The notes under the pieces are model-generated. The model was not told the DNA's origin, did not search any database, and saw only the letters and a list, made by a program, of their open reading frames with translations. 64,000 nucleotides of DNA from Kineococcus gynurae (GTDB lineage Bacteria; Actinomycetota; Actinomycetes; Actinomycetales; Kineococcaceae): the NCBI RefSeq assembly GCF_050871315.1, contig NZ_JBJLRE010000020.1. One strand, 5' to 3'. Position 1 is the stretch's first letter. Each line of letters starts with the position of its first letter. A program made the position numbers and the translations under genes. Shown in pieces: positions 17,276 to 25,882 of the stretch.

Positions 17276-18706
17276 GTGAAGAGCGACGTCGAGACCCTCA
17301 ACCCGACGCGGGTGAAGCTGACCGTGGAGGTCGGCTACGACGAGCTGAAGCCCAGCCTCGACGCTGCCTACAAGTCCATCGCCGGACAGGTGCAGGTGCC
17401 CGGCTTCCGCAAGGGCAAGGTCCCCCCGCGCATCATCGACCAGCGCTTCGGGCGGGCCGCCGTGCTCGAGGAGGCCGTCAACGACGCGCTGCCGAAGTTC
17501 TACCAGCGCGCGGTGGAGGAGTCCGAGATCCAGCCGCTGGGCCAGCCCACGGTGGACGTCTCGCAGGCCCCTGACCCGACCAGCGGCGGCGACCTGAAGT
17601 TCTCCGTCGAGGTGGACGTGGTCCCCACGCTGGAGCTGCCCACGCTGGAGGACCTCGCGGTCTCCGTCGACGACGTCACCGTCGGCGACGACGAGGTCGG
17701 CACCCGCCTCGACGCCCTCCGCGAGCGCTTCGGCACCCTGACCGGGGTCGACCGTCCGGCCGGCGACGGTGACTTCGTCTCGATCGACCTGCGCGCCGAG
17801 ATCGACGGCGAGGAGATCGAGTCCGCCAAGGGCATCTCCTACCAGGTCGGCCAGGGCAACATGATCGACGGCATCGACGAGGCCCTGACCGGGCTCTCCG
17901 CAGGTGAGGACGCCACCTTCGTCGCCCCGCTGGCCGGGGGTGAGCGCAAGGGCCAGGACGCGACCGTCAAGGTCACCGTGCAGTCGGTGAAGGAGCGCGT
18001 GCTGCCCGAGGCCGACGACGACTTCGCCCAGCTCGCGAGCGAGTTCGACACCCTCGAGGAGCTGCGCGCCGACCTCGCCACCCAGGCCGAGACCGCGGCC
18101 AAGTTCCAGCAGGGCCTGCAGGCGCGCGACCGCGTCCTGGAGAAGCTGCTGGAGATCGTCGAGGTCCCGGTCCCCGCCTCCCTGGTCGAGGCCGAGGTGC
18201 ACCGCCACCTGGAGCAGGAGAACCGGCTCGAGGACGACGAGCACCGCGCCGAGGTCGTCGAGAGCACCACGAAGGCCCTGCAGAGCCAGCTGCTGCTGGA
18301 CGCGCTGGCCAACCGCGAGGAGCTGACCGTCGAGCAGGGCGAGCTGGTCGAGTACCTCGTCGGGCAGTCGCAGCAGTACGGCATGGAGCCCGGGCAGTTC
18401 ATCCAGATGCTCGACGGTTCCGGTCAGATCCCGGGCATGGTCGGCGAGGTCCGCCGCCGCAAGGCGCTGGCCGTCGCCATGGAGAAGGCCACCGTGACCG
18501 ACGCCTCGGGCAACGTCGTGGACCTCGAGGAGCTCGTGGGCGGCGAGGACGAGGACGAGTCCGCCGACCCCGCGGACTCCGACTCCGAGGTGGCCGACGA
18601 CAACGCCGCCCCGGCCGGGTCCGAGGGCGAGACCGTCGACCCGACCGGTGACGACGCCCAGCAGGCCGCCGACGCGGCCCAGGACGGCGAGGGCTCCAAG
18701 GCCTGA
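17276..18706 (+). CDS. tig: Trigger factor (ribosome-associated peptidyl-prolyl isomerase chaperone)
   Basis: Binds at the ribosomal exit tunnel and folds nascent chains. The 476-residue protein has the ribosome-docking signature VPGFRKGKVPPRII near residue 42, the FKBP-type PPIase domain (~160-240) and the helical C domain. The final ~60 residues are strongly acidic (DEDESADPADSDSE), as in other actinobacterial trigger factors. GTG 17276 preceded by GGAGAGAC is chosen over the open frame upstream. It begins the tig-clpP1-clpP2-clpX locus, joining folding and degradation genes. Confidence 0.97.
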   Translation: MKSDVETLNPTRVKLTVEVGYDELKPSLDAAYKSIAGQVQVPGFRKGKVPPRIIDQRFGRAAVLEEAVNDALPKFYQRAVEESEIQPLGQPTVDVSQAPDPTSGGDLKFSVEVDVVPTLELPTLEDLAVSVDDVTVGDDEVGTRLDALRERFGTLTGVDRPAGDGDFVSIDLRAEIDGEEIESAKGISYQVGQGNMIDGIDEALTGLSAGEDATFVAPLAGGERKGQDATVKVTVQSVKERVLPEADDDFAQLASEFDTLEELRADLATQAETAAKFQQGLQARDRVLEKLLEIVEVPVPASLVEAEVHRHLEQENRLEDDEHRAEVVESTTKALQSQLLLDALANREELTVEQGELVEYLVGQSQQYGMEPGQFIQMLDGSGQIPGMVGEVRRRKALAVAMEKATVTDASGNVVDLEELVGGEDEDESADPADSDSEVADDNAAPAGSEGETVDPTGDDAQQAADAAQDGEGSKA

Positions 18707-18720
18707 GTCCACGCAGCACC

Positions 18721-18758
18721 ACGACGGCCGGTCCGGGGGTCCCCGGGCCGGCCGTCGT
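18721..18758 (+). terminator. Terminator after tig
   Basis: ACGACGGCCGG pairs with CCGGCCGTCGT, and the intervening bases also pair (CCGGGGG/CCCCGGG), making a long compact hairpin 15 nt after the tig stop. Confidence 0.75.
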
Positions 18759-18801
18759 CGTCCGGGGACCGGGTCGGAAGGGACCTCCGGCGGCCCGGAT
18801 G

Positions 18802-18812
18802 CGCCCACAGCG
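18802..18812. promoter_or_regulatory. ClgR-like operator upstream of clpP1
   Basis: CGCCCACAGCG matches the core CGCYNANRGCG described for the actinobacterial Clp regulator ClgR. It lies 41 nt upstream of the clpP1 -10 box, a position suited to activation. The clgR gene is not in the window. Confidence 0.4.
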
Positions 18813-18853
18813 AAACGGCCGCCCTCCGCCGCGGTGGTGTCGGGGGTGCGCGT

Positions 18854-18859
18854 TAGGGT
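18854..18859 (+). promoter_or_regulatory. -10 box (TAGGGT) for clpP1P2
   Basis: TAGGGT is the favoured actinobacterial -10 sequence. It lies 128 nt before the clpP1 GTG, giving a leader of about 120 nt; no good -35 is visible, as expected for an activator-dependent promoter. Confidence 0.5.
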
Positions 18860-18987
18860 CGACGGACCGGCGTTCCCGCCGGACCTGTCGCTCGACGACA
18901 GGCCGACCAGATCCAGGCAGACCGAAGAGGTCGAGACGGTCGTCCCCCCGGGGCCGGCCCGTCCGTCAAGAGAGGCCAGGAGACAGC

Positions 18988-19659
18988 GTGAGCCACATCA
19001 AGAGCGCACCGGGACTGGTGACGCCTCGGGCCGGGGACGGTCTCGTCACGACGGGTCCGTCCGCACGCACGGGACAGCCCGGCCCCGGGCTGGACGACAA
19101 CGTCTACCAGCGCCTGCTCCAGCAGCGGATCATCTGGCTCGGTTCCGAGGTCCGTGACGACATGGCCAACGCCATCTGCGCGCAGCTGCTGCTGCTCGCG
19201 GCGGAGGACCCGGACGCCGACATCTTCATGTACATCAACTCCCCCGGGGGATCGGTCTCCGCGGGCATGTCGATCTACGACACCATGCAGTACATCAAGC
19301 CCGACGTGGCGACGATCGCCACGGGCATGGCCGCCTCGATGGGGCAGTTCCTGCTCTGCGCGGGCGCCCCGGGCAAGCGGTCGGCCCTGCCCCACGCCAA
19401 GATCATGATGCACCAGCCCCTGGGCGGGCTCGGCGGTTCCGCCAGCGACATCAAGATCCTGGCCGAGCAGATCATCATGACCAAGCGGCAGATGGCCGAG
19501 CTCATCGCCAAGCACTCCGGGCAGTCCTTCGAGACCATCACCCGCGACTCCGACCGCGACCGCTGGTTCACGGCCGAGCAGGCCCAGGAGTACGGCCTGA
19601 TCGACCACGTGGTCGGCCACACCAGCGAGGTCGAGGGGGGCGGCGGCACCGGTGCGTGA
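18988..19659 (+). CDS. clpP1: ATP-dependent Clp protease proteolytic subunit ClpP1
   Basis: Serine protease ring of the Clp machine. The 223-residue protein has the catalytic triad Ser117 (GMAASMG), His142 (MMHQPLGG) and Asp191 (DRDRWF). The first ~35 residues are a longer, Gly/Pro-rich propeptide than usual. GTG 18988 with AGGAG 5 nt upstream is a clear start. In actinobacteria ClpP1 and ClpP2 form a mixed tetradecamer; the clpP2 start follows 49 nt after the clpP1 stop. Confidence 0.97.
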   Translation: MSHIKSAPGLVTPRAGDGLVTTGPSARTGQPGPGLDDNVYQRLLQQRIIWLGSEVRDDMANAICAQLLLLAAEDPDADIFMYINSPGGSVSAGMSIYDTMQYIKPDVATIATGMAASMGQFLLCAGAPGKRSALPHAKIMMHQPLGGLGGSASDIKILAEQIIMTKRQMAELIAKHSGQSFETITRDSDRDRWFTAEQAQEYGLIDHVVGHTSEVEGGGGTGA

Positions 19660-19708
19660 GCAGTTCCCCTTCCCGGCCGGTCGACCCGCCCAGATTGGAG
19701 CCCCGTCC

Positions 19709-20362
19709 ATGGAGCAGCGCAGCCGCTTCGACACCTCCCTCGCCCCGTCGGCGCGCTACGTGCTGCCGCAGTTCGAGGAGCGCACGTCCTACGGGATGAA
19801 GCGGTCCGACCCGTACACCAAGCTGTTCGAGGACCGCATCATCTTCCTCGGCGTGCAGGTGGACGACGCCTCGGCCGACGACATCATCGCCCAGCTGATC
19901 GTGCTGGAGTCCCAGGACACCGAGCGCGACATCATCATGTACATCAACTCCCCCGGGGGGTCGTTCACCGCCCTCACGGCGATCTACGACACGATGCAGT
20001 ACATCCGTCCCGACATCCAGACGTACTGCATGGGCCAGGCCGCCTCCGCCGCCGCGGTCCTGCTGGCCGCCGGGACCCCGGGCAAGCGCTTCGCCCTGCC
20101 GAACTCCCGCATCCTCATCCACCAGCCGGCCATGGCCGGCGGGGACTACGGGCAGGCCTCCGACCTGGAGATCCAGGCCCGCGAGATCCTGCGGATGCGG
20201 ACCTGGCTGGAGGAGACGCTCGCCCTGCACGCCAAGCGTGACGTGGAGAAGGTCCGCGAGGACATCGAGCGCGACAAGTTCCTCACCGCGGCCGAGGCCG
20301 CGGAGTACGGGCTCATCGACGAGGTGCTGGTCAGCCGCAAGGCGTCCGTCACCATCCGGTGA
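19709..20362 (+). CDS. clpP2: ATP-dependent Clp protease proteolytic subunit ClpP2
   Basis: Second ClpP ring subunit, 217 residues, with Ser113 (GQAASAAA), His138 (ILIHQPAM) and Asp189 (ERDKFL). I start at ATG 19709, which has TGGAG 8 nt upstream. An in-frame GTG at 19652, overlapping the clpP1 stop, would add 19 residues and cannot be ruled out. It is co-transcribed with clpP1. Confidence 0.96.
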   Translation: MEQRSRFDTSLAPSARYVLPQFEERTSYGMKRSDPYTKLFEDRIIFLGVQVDDASADDIIAQLIVLESQDTERDIIMYINSPGGSFTALTAIYDTMQYIRPDIQTYCMGQAASAAAVLLAAGTPGKRFALPNSRILIHQPAMAGGDYGQASDLEIQAREILRMRTWLEETLALHAKRDVEKVREDIERDKFLTAAEAAEYGLIDEVLVSRKASVTIR

Positions 20363-20392
20363 CGACCGCCCGCCGACCTCACGCGGGTCACG

Positions 20393-20424
20393 CCCCGGGG
20401 CCGGTCCGGCACCGGCCCCCGGGG
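20393..20424 (+). terminator. Hairpin after clpP2
   Basis: CCCCGGGGCCGGT pairs with ACCGGCCCCCGGGG (one bulged base) 30 nt after the clpP2 stop. It probably separates clpP1P2 from clpX, which has its own TAGCGT -10 candidate at 20533-20538. Confidence 0.65.
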
Positions 20425-20532
20425 TGTCCGCGGCGGGCGCCCCGGCGGCGGGGTGCGATGATGGTCGACCCGGAGGGTGCAGCCCCGCCCGGGCCCCGCC
20501 CCGATCGGCACCGACGCCCACCGGCGGAGGGG

Positions 20533-20580
20533 TAGCGTGGAGGCTCGTGGCGGTACGCGGGCCGCACCAGGGTGTGGCCC
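20533..20580 (+). promoter_or_regulatory. clpX promoter candidate and 5' UTR hairpin
   Basis: TAGCGT (20533-20538) is a candidate -10. The predicted leader holds a 9-bp hairpin (20559-20580: GGGCCGCAC, loop CAGG, GTGTGGCCC), 43 nt before the start codon. Role unknown. Confidence 0.4.
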
Positions 20581-20622
20581 CGACGGGGCGGTTCGGCGCA
20601 GCACGAGGAAAGGGATTCGTCC

Positions 20623-21912
20623 GTGGCACGCATCGGAGACGGTGGCGACCTGCTGAAGTGCTCGTTCTGCGGCAAGAGCCAGAAGCAGGTGAAGAAACTC
20701 ATCGCCGGCCCCGGCGTGTACATCTGCGACGAGTGCATCGACCTCTGCAACGAGATCATCGAGGAGGAGCTGGCCGAGGCCAACGACCTGGGCCTGGTCG
20801 AGCTCCCCAAGCCACGGGAGATCTTCGACTTCCTCGACCAGTACGTGATCGGGCAGTCCTCGGCCAAGAAGTCGCTGGCCGTGGCCGTCTACAACCACTA
20901 CAAGCGCATCCAGGTGGGCGAGCCCACGGGCAAGGGACGCGACGAGGCCGTCGAGATCTCCAAGTCCAACATCCTGCTGGTCGGTCCGACCGGGTGCGGC
21001 AAGACCTACCTGGCCCAGACGCTGGCCAAGATGTTGAACGTCCCGTTCGCGATCGCCGACGCGACCGCCCTCACCGAGGCCGGCTACGTCGGGGAGGACG
21101 TCGAGAACATCCTGCTCAAGCTGATCCAGGCGGCCGACTACGACGTCAAGAAGGCCGAGACGGGCATCATCTACATCGACGAGGTCGACAAGATCGCCCG
21201 CAAGTCGGAGAACCCTTCGATCACCCGTGACGTGTCCGGCGAGGGGGTCCAGCAGGCCCTGCTGAAGATCCTCGAGGGCACCACGGCGAGCGTGCCCCCG
21301 CAGGGCGGCCGCAAGCATCCCCACCAGGAGTTCATCCAGATCGACACGACGAACGTGCTGTTCATCGTGGGTGGGGCCTTCGCCGGGCTCGACCGGATCA
21401 TCGAGGCCCGGGCCGGCAAGCAGGGGCTGGGCTTCGGGGCGCAGCTGCGCAGCAGCGCGGGTGCACGGGCGGTGGCCCTCGGCGACGTCATGCCCGAGGA
21501 CCTGATGAAGTTCGGGCTGATCCCGGAGTTCATCGGCCGGCTCCCCGTGATCACCTCGGTGGACAACCTCGACCAGGAGGCCCTGGTCCGGATCCTCACC
21601 GAGCCCCGCAACGCGCTGGCCAAGCAGTACATGCGCATGTTCGAGCTCGACGGGGTCGAGCTGGAGTTCACCGAGGACGCCCTGCAGGCCGTCGCCGACC
21701 AGGCGATCATGCGCGGCACCGGGGCGCGGGGGCTGCGGGCGATCATCGAGGAGGTGCTCCTCCCGGTGATGTTCGACGTGCCCAGCCGTGATGACATCGC
21801 GCGCGTCGTGGTGACCCGGGAGGTCGTGCTGAAGAACGTGAACCCGACCCTGGTCCCGCGCGAGTCGCCGCAGCGCAAGACCACGCGCGAGCGCCGCGAC
21901 AAGTCCGCCTGA
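20623..21912 (+). CDS. clpX: ATP-dependent Clp protease ATP-binding subunit ClpX
   Basis: AAA+ unfoldase that feeds substrates to ClpP. The 429-residue protein has the N-terminal zinc-binding domain (Cys13, Cys16, Cys35, Cys38), Walker A GPTGCGKT at 121-128, Walker B IIYIDEVDKIA, and the ClpP-docking loop region. GTG 20623 is chosen because GAGGAAAGGG lies upstream and because it begins directly at the zinc domain. It is followed by a strong two-way terminator. Confidence 0.97.
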   Translation: MARIGDGGDLLKCSFCGKSQKQVKKLIAGPGVYICDECIDLCNEIIEEELAEANDLGLVELPKPREIFDFLDQYVIGQSSAKKSLAVAVYNHYKRIQVGEPTGKGRDEAVEISKSNILLVGPTGCGKTYLAQTLAKMLNVPFAIADATALTEAGYVGEDVENILLKLIQAADYDVKKAETGIIYIDEVDKIARKSENPSITRDVSGEGVQQALLKILEGTTASVPPQGGRKHPHQEFIQIDTTNVLFIVGGAFAGLDRIIEARAGKQGLGFGAQLRSSAGARAVALGDVMPEDLMKFGLIPEFIGRLPVITSVDNLDQEALVRILTEPRNALAKQYMRMFELDGVELEFTEDALQAVADQAIMRGTGARGLRAIIEEVLLPVMFDVPSRDDIARVVVTREVVLKNVNPTLVPRESPQRKTTRERRDKSA

Positions 21913-21943
21913 TCCCGGCCGCCGTCCCCAGGGCGGCAGACCG

Positions 21944-21988
21944 GACGACGAAGGGCCCCGCGCACCGAGCGCGGGGCCCTTCGTCGTC
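21944..21988. terminator. Strong bidirectional terminator between clpX and yceI-like gene
   Basis: A perfect 20-bp stem (GACGACGAAGGGCCCCGCGC and its complement) with loop ACCGA lies between the converging genes. Confidence 0.9.
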
Positions 21989-22000
21989 GGCGGGCGGAGG

Positions 22001-22846
22001 TCAGGCCTGCCGGACCGCCTCGACGTCGATCGCGACCTTGAGGGTGGTGCCGACCATGGCCACCCCGACCGCGACGGCCTGGTTCCAGTTCATCCGGAAC
22101 TGGTCGCGGTGCAGCTCGGTCCGGGCGGTGAACGCCGCCCGCCGCCCGCCCCACGGGTCGGGGCCGACGCCGGTGCAGCTGAGGGCGAGGGCCACCGGAC
22201 GGGTCACGCCGAGCAGGGTGAGCTCGCCGTCCAGGACCCAGCCCTCCGGCCCACGGCGGACCCCGCTCGCCACGAAGGTCAGCCGGGGGTGGTGCTCCAC
22301 GTCGAGGAAGTCGGCGCTGCGCAGGTGCGCGTCGCGATCGGCGTGACCGGTGTCGATCGAGGCCGCCGCGATGGACACCTCGACCCGGGACGCGGTGATC
22401 TCGTCGGCGACGGTGATGACACCGGCGAGATCGCTGAACCGCCCGTGCACCGCGGCGAGCCCGAGGTGGTGGGCGGTCGCGGTCACCGAGGAGTGGGCCG
22501 CGTCCAGGACCCACACCCCCGGTTCGGGCAGGTCGGGGGCGACCCCCGACTCGTCCTGCCGCCGCAACCGCAGGTCGCCCAGGGCCCAGCCCCCGGAGGC
22601 GGGGACGTCGACCGCGCTGGCCGACGGTTCGTGTCCCGCCGCCGACAGCAGCAGCGTGGCCGGACCGGCCGGGACGGCGCCCAGGTCGAACCCGCCGTCC
22701 GCCCCGGTCGTCGCCCGGGCGAGCTGGCGCCCCTCCACCGAGAGCAGCGTGACCGCCGCCCCCGGGACGGGCCAGTCGTCGCGGGTCCGGATCCGCCCCG
22801 TGGCGCGGGACGTCCCGGTGGTCCCGGTCGTGGGGGTGGGGCTCAC
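22001..22846 (-). CDS. YceI-like lipocalin-fold protein with N-terminal carboxypeptidase-regulatory-like repeat
   Basis: A 281-residue protein. Residues ~15-95 form a beta-sandwich repeat of the carboxypeptidase-regulatory-like type (VPGAAVTLLSVEGRQLARATTGADGGFDLG). Residues ~107-281 are a YceI domain (WVLDAAHSSVTATAHHLG; FLDVEHHPRLTF; FRMNWNQAV), which in other proteins binds isoprenoid or amphiphilic ligands. No signal peptide is seen, so it may be cytosolic. Its GTG overlaps the stop of the MFS-fusion gene (GTGA), and the MFS protein ends in three repeats of the same type, so the two probably work together. The ligand is unknown. Confidence 0.85.
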   Translation of the reverse strand: MSPTPTTGTTGTSRATGRIRTRDDWPVPGAAVTLLSVEGRQLARATTGADGGFDLGAVPAGPATLLLSAAGHEPSASAVDVPASGGWALGDLRLRRQDESGVAPDLPEPGVWVLDAAHSSVTATAHHLGLAAVHGRFSDLAGVITVADEITASRVEVSIAAASIDTGHADRDAHLRSADFLDVEHHPRLTFVASGVRRGPEGWVLDGELTLLGVTRPVALALSCTGVGPDPWGGRRAAFTARTELHRDQFRMNWNQAVAVGVAMVGTTLKVAIDVEAVRQA

Positions 22847-25311
22847 CGGGCGGCCCCGACCTCGGCCCGCTCCGGCCGGGCCTCGCCGAGGGCGACGGTC
22901 TCGCGGGTGACGGTGTCCTCGAGCACGTCCACCGTGCTGACGACGGGGGCGTACCCGGCCACGGTCAGGGTGTAGCGGCCCGCGGCGAGGTCGTCGAAGG
23001 CGTAGTGCCCCTCCTGGTCGGAGCGACCGGCCGCGACGACCTGCCCGTCGACGTCGAGCAGGGTGACGGTCGCCTCGGGGAGGCGCCGACCGTCGCTGGC
23101 GGCCACGACGGTCCCGTCGAGCCGGCCCCCGCCGCTGAGCTGCAGGTCGGCGGCCAGGGCCCCGGCCTCGGGGACCTCGATGCCCTTGGCGACCGGACGG
23201 TGCCGCCCGCTCTGCGCGGTCAGGACGTAACCCCCCGCCATGAGCTTGTCGAAGTGGTAGGTGCCGTCGTCGTCCGTGCGGACCGCCCCGATCACCTCAC
23301 CGGTGACGTCGGTCAGCGTCACCAGCGCGCCCCCGAGCCCCTCGGTGTCCGGACCGTCGCCGGACCCCGAACGGCGGGCCAGCACCCGGCCGGTGATGGC
23401 CGAGCGTCCCGACAGGGTGACGTCGAGGGCGACGTCGGTGCTGCCGACCGCGACCAGGCGCGCAGTGGGGGCCGCGTGCGCGGCGGCGACGATCAGCAGG
23501 TAGGTCCCGCCGGTCGGCAACCCCAGGCGGTAGGTGCCCTCGGTCCCGGTGGCCGTGCGGGACATCTGCCGTCCGGTCTGGTCGGCCAGGGTCACCACGG
23601 CCCCCGCCAACGGTCGGGAGTCCGGGAGGCGGACGGTGCCGGACAGCGTCAGGTCGGCGTCGCTGCGCCGGGACGCAGGGGCGTCGTCGGCGATCGGGGA
23701 CGCGGGGTCGCCGGCCACGGAGTCCTCGGGGGCGGCGCCGGTCGTGCCGCGCAGGGCGACCTCCTTGAAGAAGACCGCGATCACCAGGGCCAGCAGCGCG
23801 AACGGGGCGGCGATGAGGAAGACGTCGGCGATGCCGGAGCCGTAGGCCGACTGCACGACCTCGCGGATGCCGTCGGGCAGGGTGCCCACCTGCGGCACAC
23901 CGCGGGTGTCGAGGCTGCCGGCCGGTGCCCCCACCGCCTGCAACCCCTCCACCGCGTAGTGCTCGACGCGGTGGGCCAGCACCGCACCCAGGGCCGAGAC
24001 CCCGATCGCCCCGCCGAGGGTCCGGGTGAAGGCGATCAGCGAGCTGGCCGAACCCAGGTCCCGGGGGTCGGTGACGTTCTGGACCGCGAGCACGAGGTTC
24101 TGCATCATCATGCCGACACCGAGGCCGACGAGGGCCATGTACACGGCGACGATCCAGTACTCGGTGTCCCACTCCACGGTGCCCATGAGGCCGAGCCCCG
24201 CGGTGAGCAGCACGCCGCCGGAGAGGATCCACGCCTTCCACCGACCGGTGCGGGTGATGACCTGCCCGGCGATCGTGGAGGAGAGGAACAGCCCGACGAT
24301 CATCGGGATGGTGAGCAGCCCGGCCATGGTGGGGGTCTCACCCCGGGCGACCTGGAAGTACTGGCTCAGGAAGATCGTCGCGCCGAACATCGCGATACCG
24401 ACGAACAGGCTGGCCAGGGCCGACAGCGACACGGTCCGGGAACGGAACAGTCGCAGCGGGATGATGGGTTCCGGCGACCGGCTCTCGACGAGCACCGCGA
24501 CGGCGAGGACGAGGATCCCCCCACCGACCAGGGCGCCGGTCTGCCAGGACCACCAGTCGAAGTTGTGCCCGGCCAGCGAGACCCAGATCAGCAGGGCCGA
24601 GATGCCGGCCGCGAGCAGAGTCGCTCCGGCGTAGTCGATGTGGACCTCGCGCGGCGGCGAGGCGGGCAGCTTCAGCCGGAACTGCAGGACGAAGAACGCG
24701 GCGATCGCGAACGGGATCCCGACGTAGAAGCACCAGTGCCAGGAGAGGTGCTGGGTCAGCACCCCACCGATGAGCGGGCCGCCGACGGTGGCGAGGGCGA
24801 ACGTCGCCCCGAGGTAACCGGAGTACCGGCCGCGCTCGCGCGGGCTGACCATCGTGGCCAGGATGACCTGGGCCAGCGCGATGAGCCCGCCGCCGCCGAT
24901 CCCCTGGAACACGCGCGTGGTGATGAGCATGCCCATCGAGTTCGACAACCCCGCGACGGCCGAGGCCACGACGAACAGCACCAGGGCGATCTGCACCAGG
25001 AGCTTCTTGGAGAACAGGTCGGAGAGCTTGCCCCAGATGGGGGTCGAGATGGTGGTCGCGAGCAGCGCCGCGGTCACCACCCAGGTGTAGCCCGACTCCG
25101 ACCCGCCCAGCTCGGGGACGATGGTCGGCAGGGCGTTGGAGACCACCGTCGAGGACAGGATCGCCACGAACATCCCCAGCAGCAGGCCCGACAGGGCCTC
25201 CAGCACCTGCGCGTGGCTCATCGTGGTCGGGGCGGGACCGGGGGTCGCGACGTGCGCGGCGCGGGTCTTCTGCAGGGGGACGGTGCCCGGTGCGGCGTCT
25301 GGGGAACTCAT
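22843..25311 (-). CDS. DHA2-type MFS drug efflux transporter fused to three carboxypeptidase-regulatory-like repeats
   Basis: An 822-residue fusion. Residues ~35-530 hold about 14 hydrophobic helices of the EmrB/QacA family (LLGMFVAILSSTVVSNALPTI opens TM1; WGKLSDLFSKK is motif A). After a linker at ~530-560, three beta-sandwich repeats follow, each with the pattern LSGTV...GAVVTL...TDDDGTYHF...GGYVLTA. The repeats are predicted cytosolic if the 14-TM topology holds. The ATG has GAGG 5 nt upstream and overlaps the MarR stop by 4 nt (ATGA), so marR, this gene and yceI are one translationally coupled operon. Probable efflux of toxic hydrophobic compounds, repressed by the MarR protein. Confidence 0.88.
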   Translation of the reverse strand: MSSPDAAPGTVPLQKTRAAHVATPGPAPTTMSHAQVLEALSGLLLGMFVAILSSTVVSNALPTIVPELGGSESGYTWVVTAALLATTISTPIWGKLSDLFSKKLLVQIALVLFVVASAVAGLSNSMGMLITTRVFQGIGGGGLIALAQVILATMVSPRERGRYSGYLGATFALATVGGPLIGGVLTQHLSWHWCFYVGIPFAIAAFFVLQFRLKLPASPPREVHIDYAGATLLAAGISALLIWVSLAGHNFDWWSWQTGALVGGGILVLAVAVLVESRSPEPIIPLRLFRSRTVSLSALASLFVGIAMFGATIFLSQYFQVARGETPTMAGLLTIPMIVGLFLSSTIAGQVITRTGRWKAWILSGGVLLTAGLGLMGTVEWDTEYWIVAVYMALVGLGVGMMMQNLVLAVQNVTDPRDLGSASSLIAFTRTLGGAIGVSALGAVLAHRVEHYAVEGLQAVGAPAGSLDTRGVPQVGTLPDGIREVVQSAYGSGIADVFLIAAPFALLALVIAVFFKEVALRGTTGAAPEDSVAGDPASPIADDAPASRRSDADLTLSGTVRLPDSRPLAGAVVTLADQTGRQMSRTATGTEGTYRLGLPTGGTYLLIVAAAHAAPTARLVAVGSTDVALDVTLSGRSAITGRVLARRSGSGDGPDTEGLGGALVTLTDVTGEVIGAVRTDDDGTYHFDKLMAGGYVLTAQSGRHRPVAKGIEVPEAGALAADLQLSGGGRLDGTVVAASDGRRLPEATVTLLDVDGQVVAAGRSDQEGHYAFDDLAAGRYTLTVAGYAPVVSTVDVLEDTVTRETVALGEARPERAEVGAAR

Positions 25312-25733
25312 GCCTTCCTCGGTTCTCGGGGGTCCGGGCTCGCGAAACGGGCGAGCAGGGTGGTCAGGGCGCTCACGTCGGCGTCGTCCCAGTCGTGGAG
25401 CCGGTCGGCCAACCGGTCGACCAGGTGCCGGCGGTGCTCGCGGAGCACGTCGAGGCCGGTGGGGGTGGGGGAGCAGCGGTGCGAGCGGCGGTCCTGCGGG
25501 TCGGGGTCGACCAGGACCAGTCCCTGGCTGCGCAGCTGGGCGACCTGACGGCTGACCGTGGACAGGTCCAGACCCAGCCGGCCCGCGATGTCGGACACGC
25601 TCAGCGGACCCTGCACGGCGGTCAGTCCGAGCAGGGCGAGGGTGCTCGGGGTGTCGCCGGTCATGGTCCGACGCGCACGGATGAGCTGGGGGAGGACGTC
25701 CACCAGCTCGGCGCAGACTGCGGGGGAGGCCAT
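25308..25733 (-). CDS. MarR-family transcriptional regulator (probable local repressor of the efflux operon)
   Basis: A 141-residue winged-helix protein; helix-turn-helix at residues ~45-75 (LSVSDIAGRLGLDLSTVSRQVAQL) and wing DPQDRRSHR. Start ATG 25733 with GAGAGG 6 nt upstream; the longer frame begins with TTG inside the promoter and is not credible. It is first gene of the marR-MFS-yceI operon, whose promoter carries a matching inverted repeat, consistent with autoregulation and ligand-induced release. Confidence 0.9.
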   Translation of the reverse strand: MASPAVCAELVDVLPQLIRARRTMTGDTPSTLALLGLTAVQGPLSVSDIAGRLGLDLSTVSRQVAQLRSQGLVLVDPDPQDRRSHRCSPTPTGLDVLREHRRHLVDRLADRLHDWDDADVSALTTLLARFASPDPREPRKA

Positions 25734-25755
25734 GGGCGTCCTCTCCGGACGGGCG

Positions 25756-25801
25756 GTTGCTGTACTCAAGCAACTATGTCACCAGTGCTTGCCCCATGCA
25801 A
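25756..25801 (-). promoter_or_regulatory. marR-MFS-yceI promoter with overlapping palindromic operator
   Basis: On the minus strand, TTGCAT (25796-25801), a 17-nt spacer and CATAGT (25773-25778) form a promoter. Immediately downstream GTTGCT-N7-AGCAAC (25756-25774) is an inverted repeat overlapping the -10 and the probable transcription start. A second partial GCAA/TTGC dyad overlaps the -35. This is the expected arrangement for MarR repression. Confidence 0.65.
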
Positions 25802-25882
25802 CTTGTTGGGGAGAGCGCGACGTCGCGGAGGGTGCCGTCGGGGCAGGGAAGGAGACCGGGAGGGGAGCCGGTCAGCCGTGGG

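Noticed and set aside
25734..25769. TTG start of the first MarR protein
   Set aside because: This codon is inside the operator and promoter; ATG 25733 has a good ribosome binding site.
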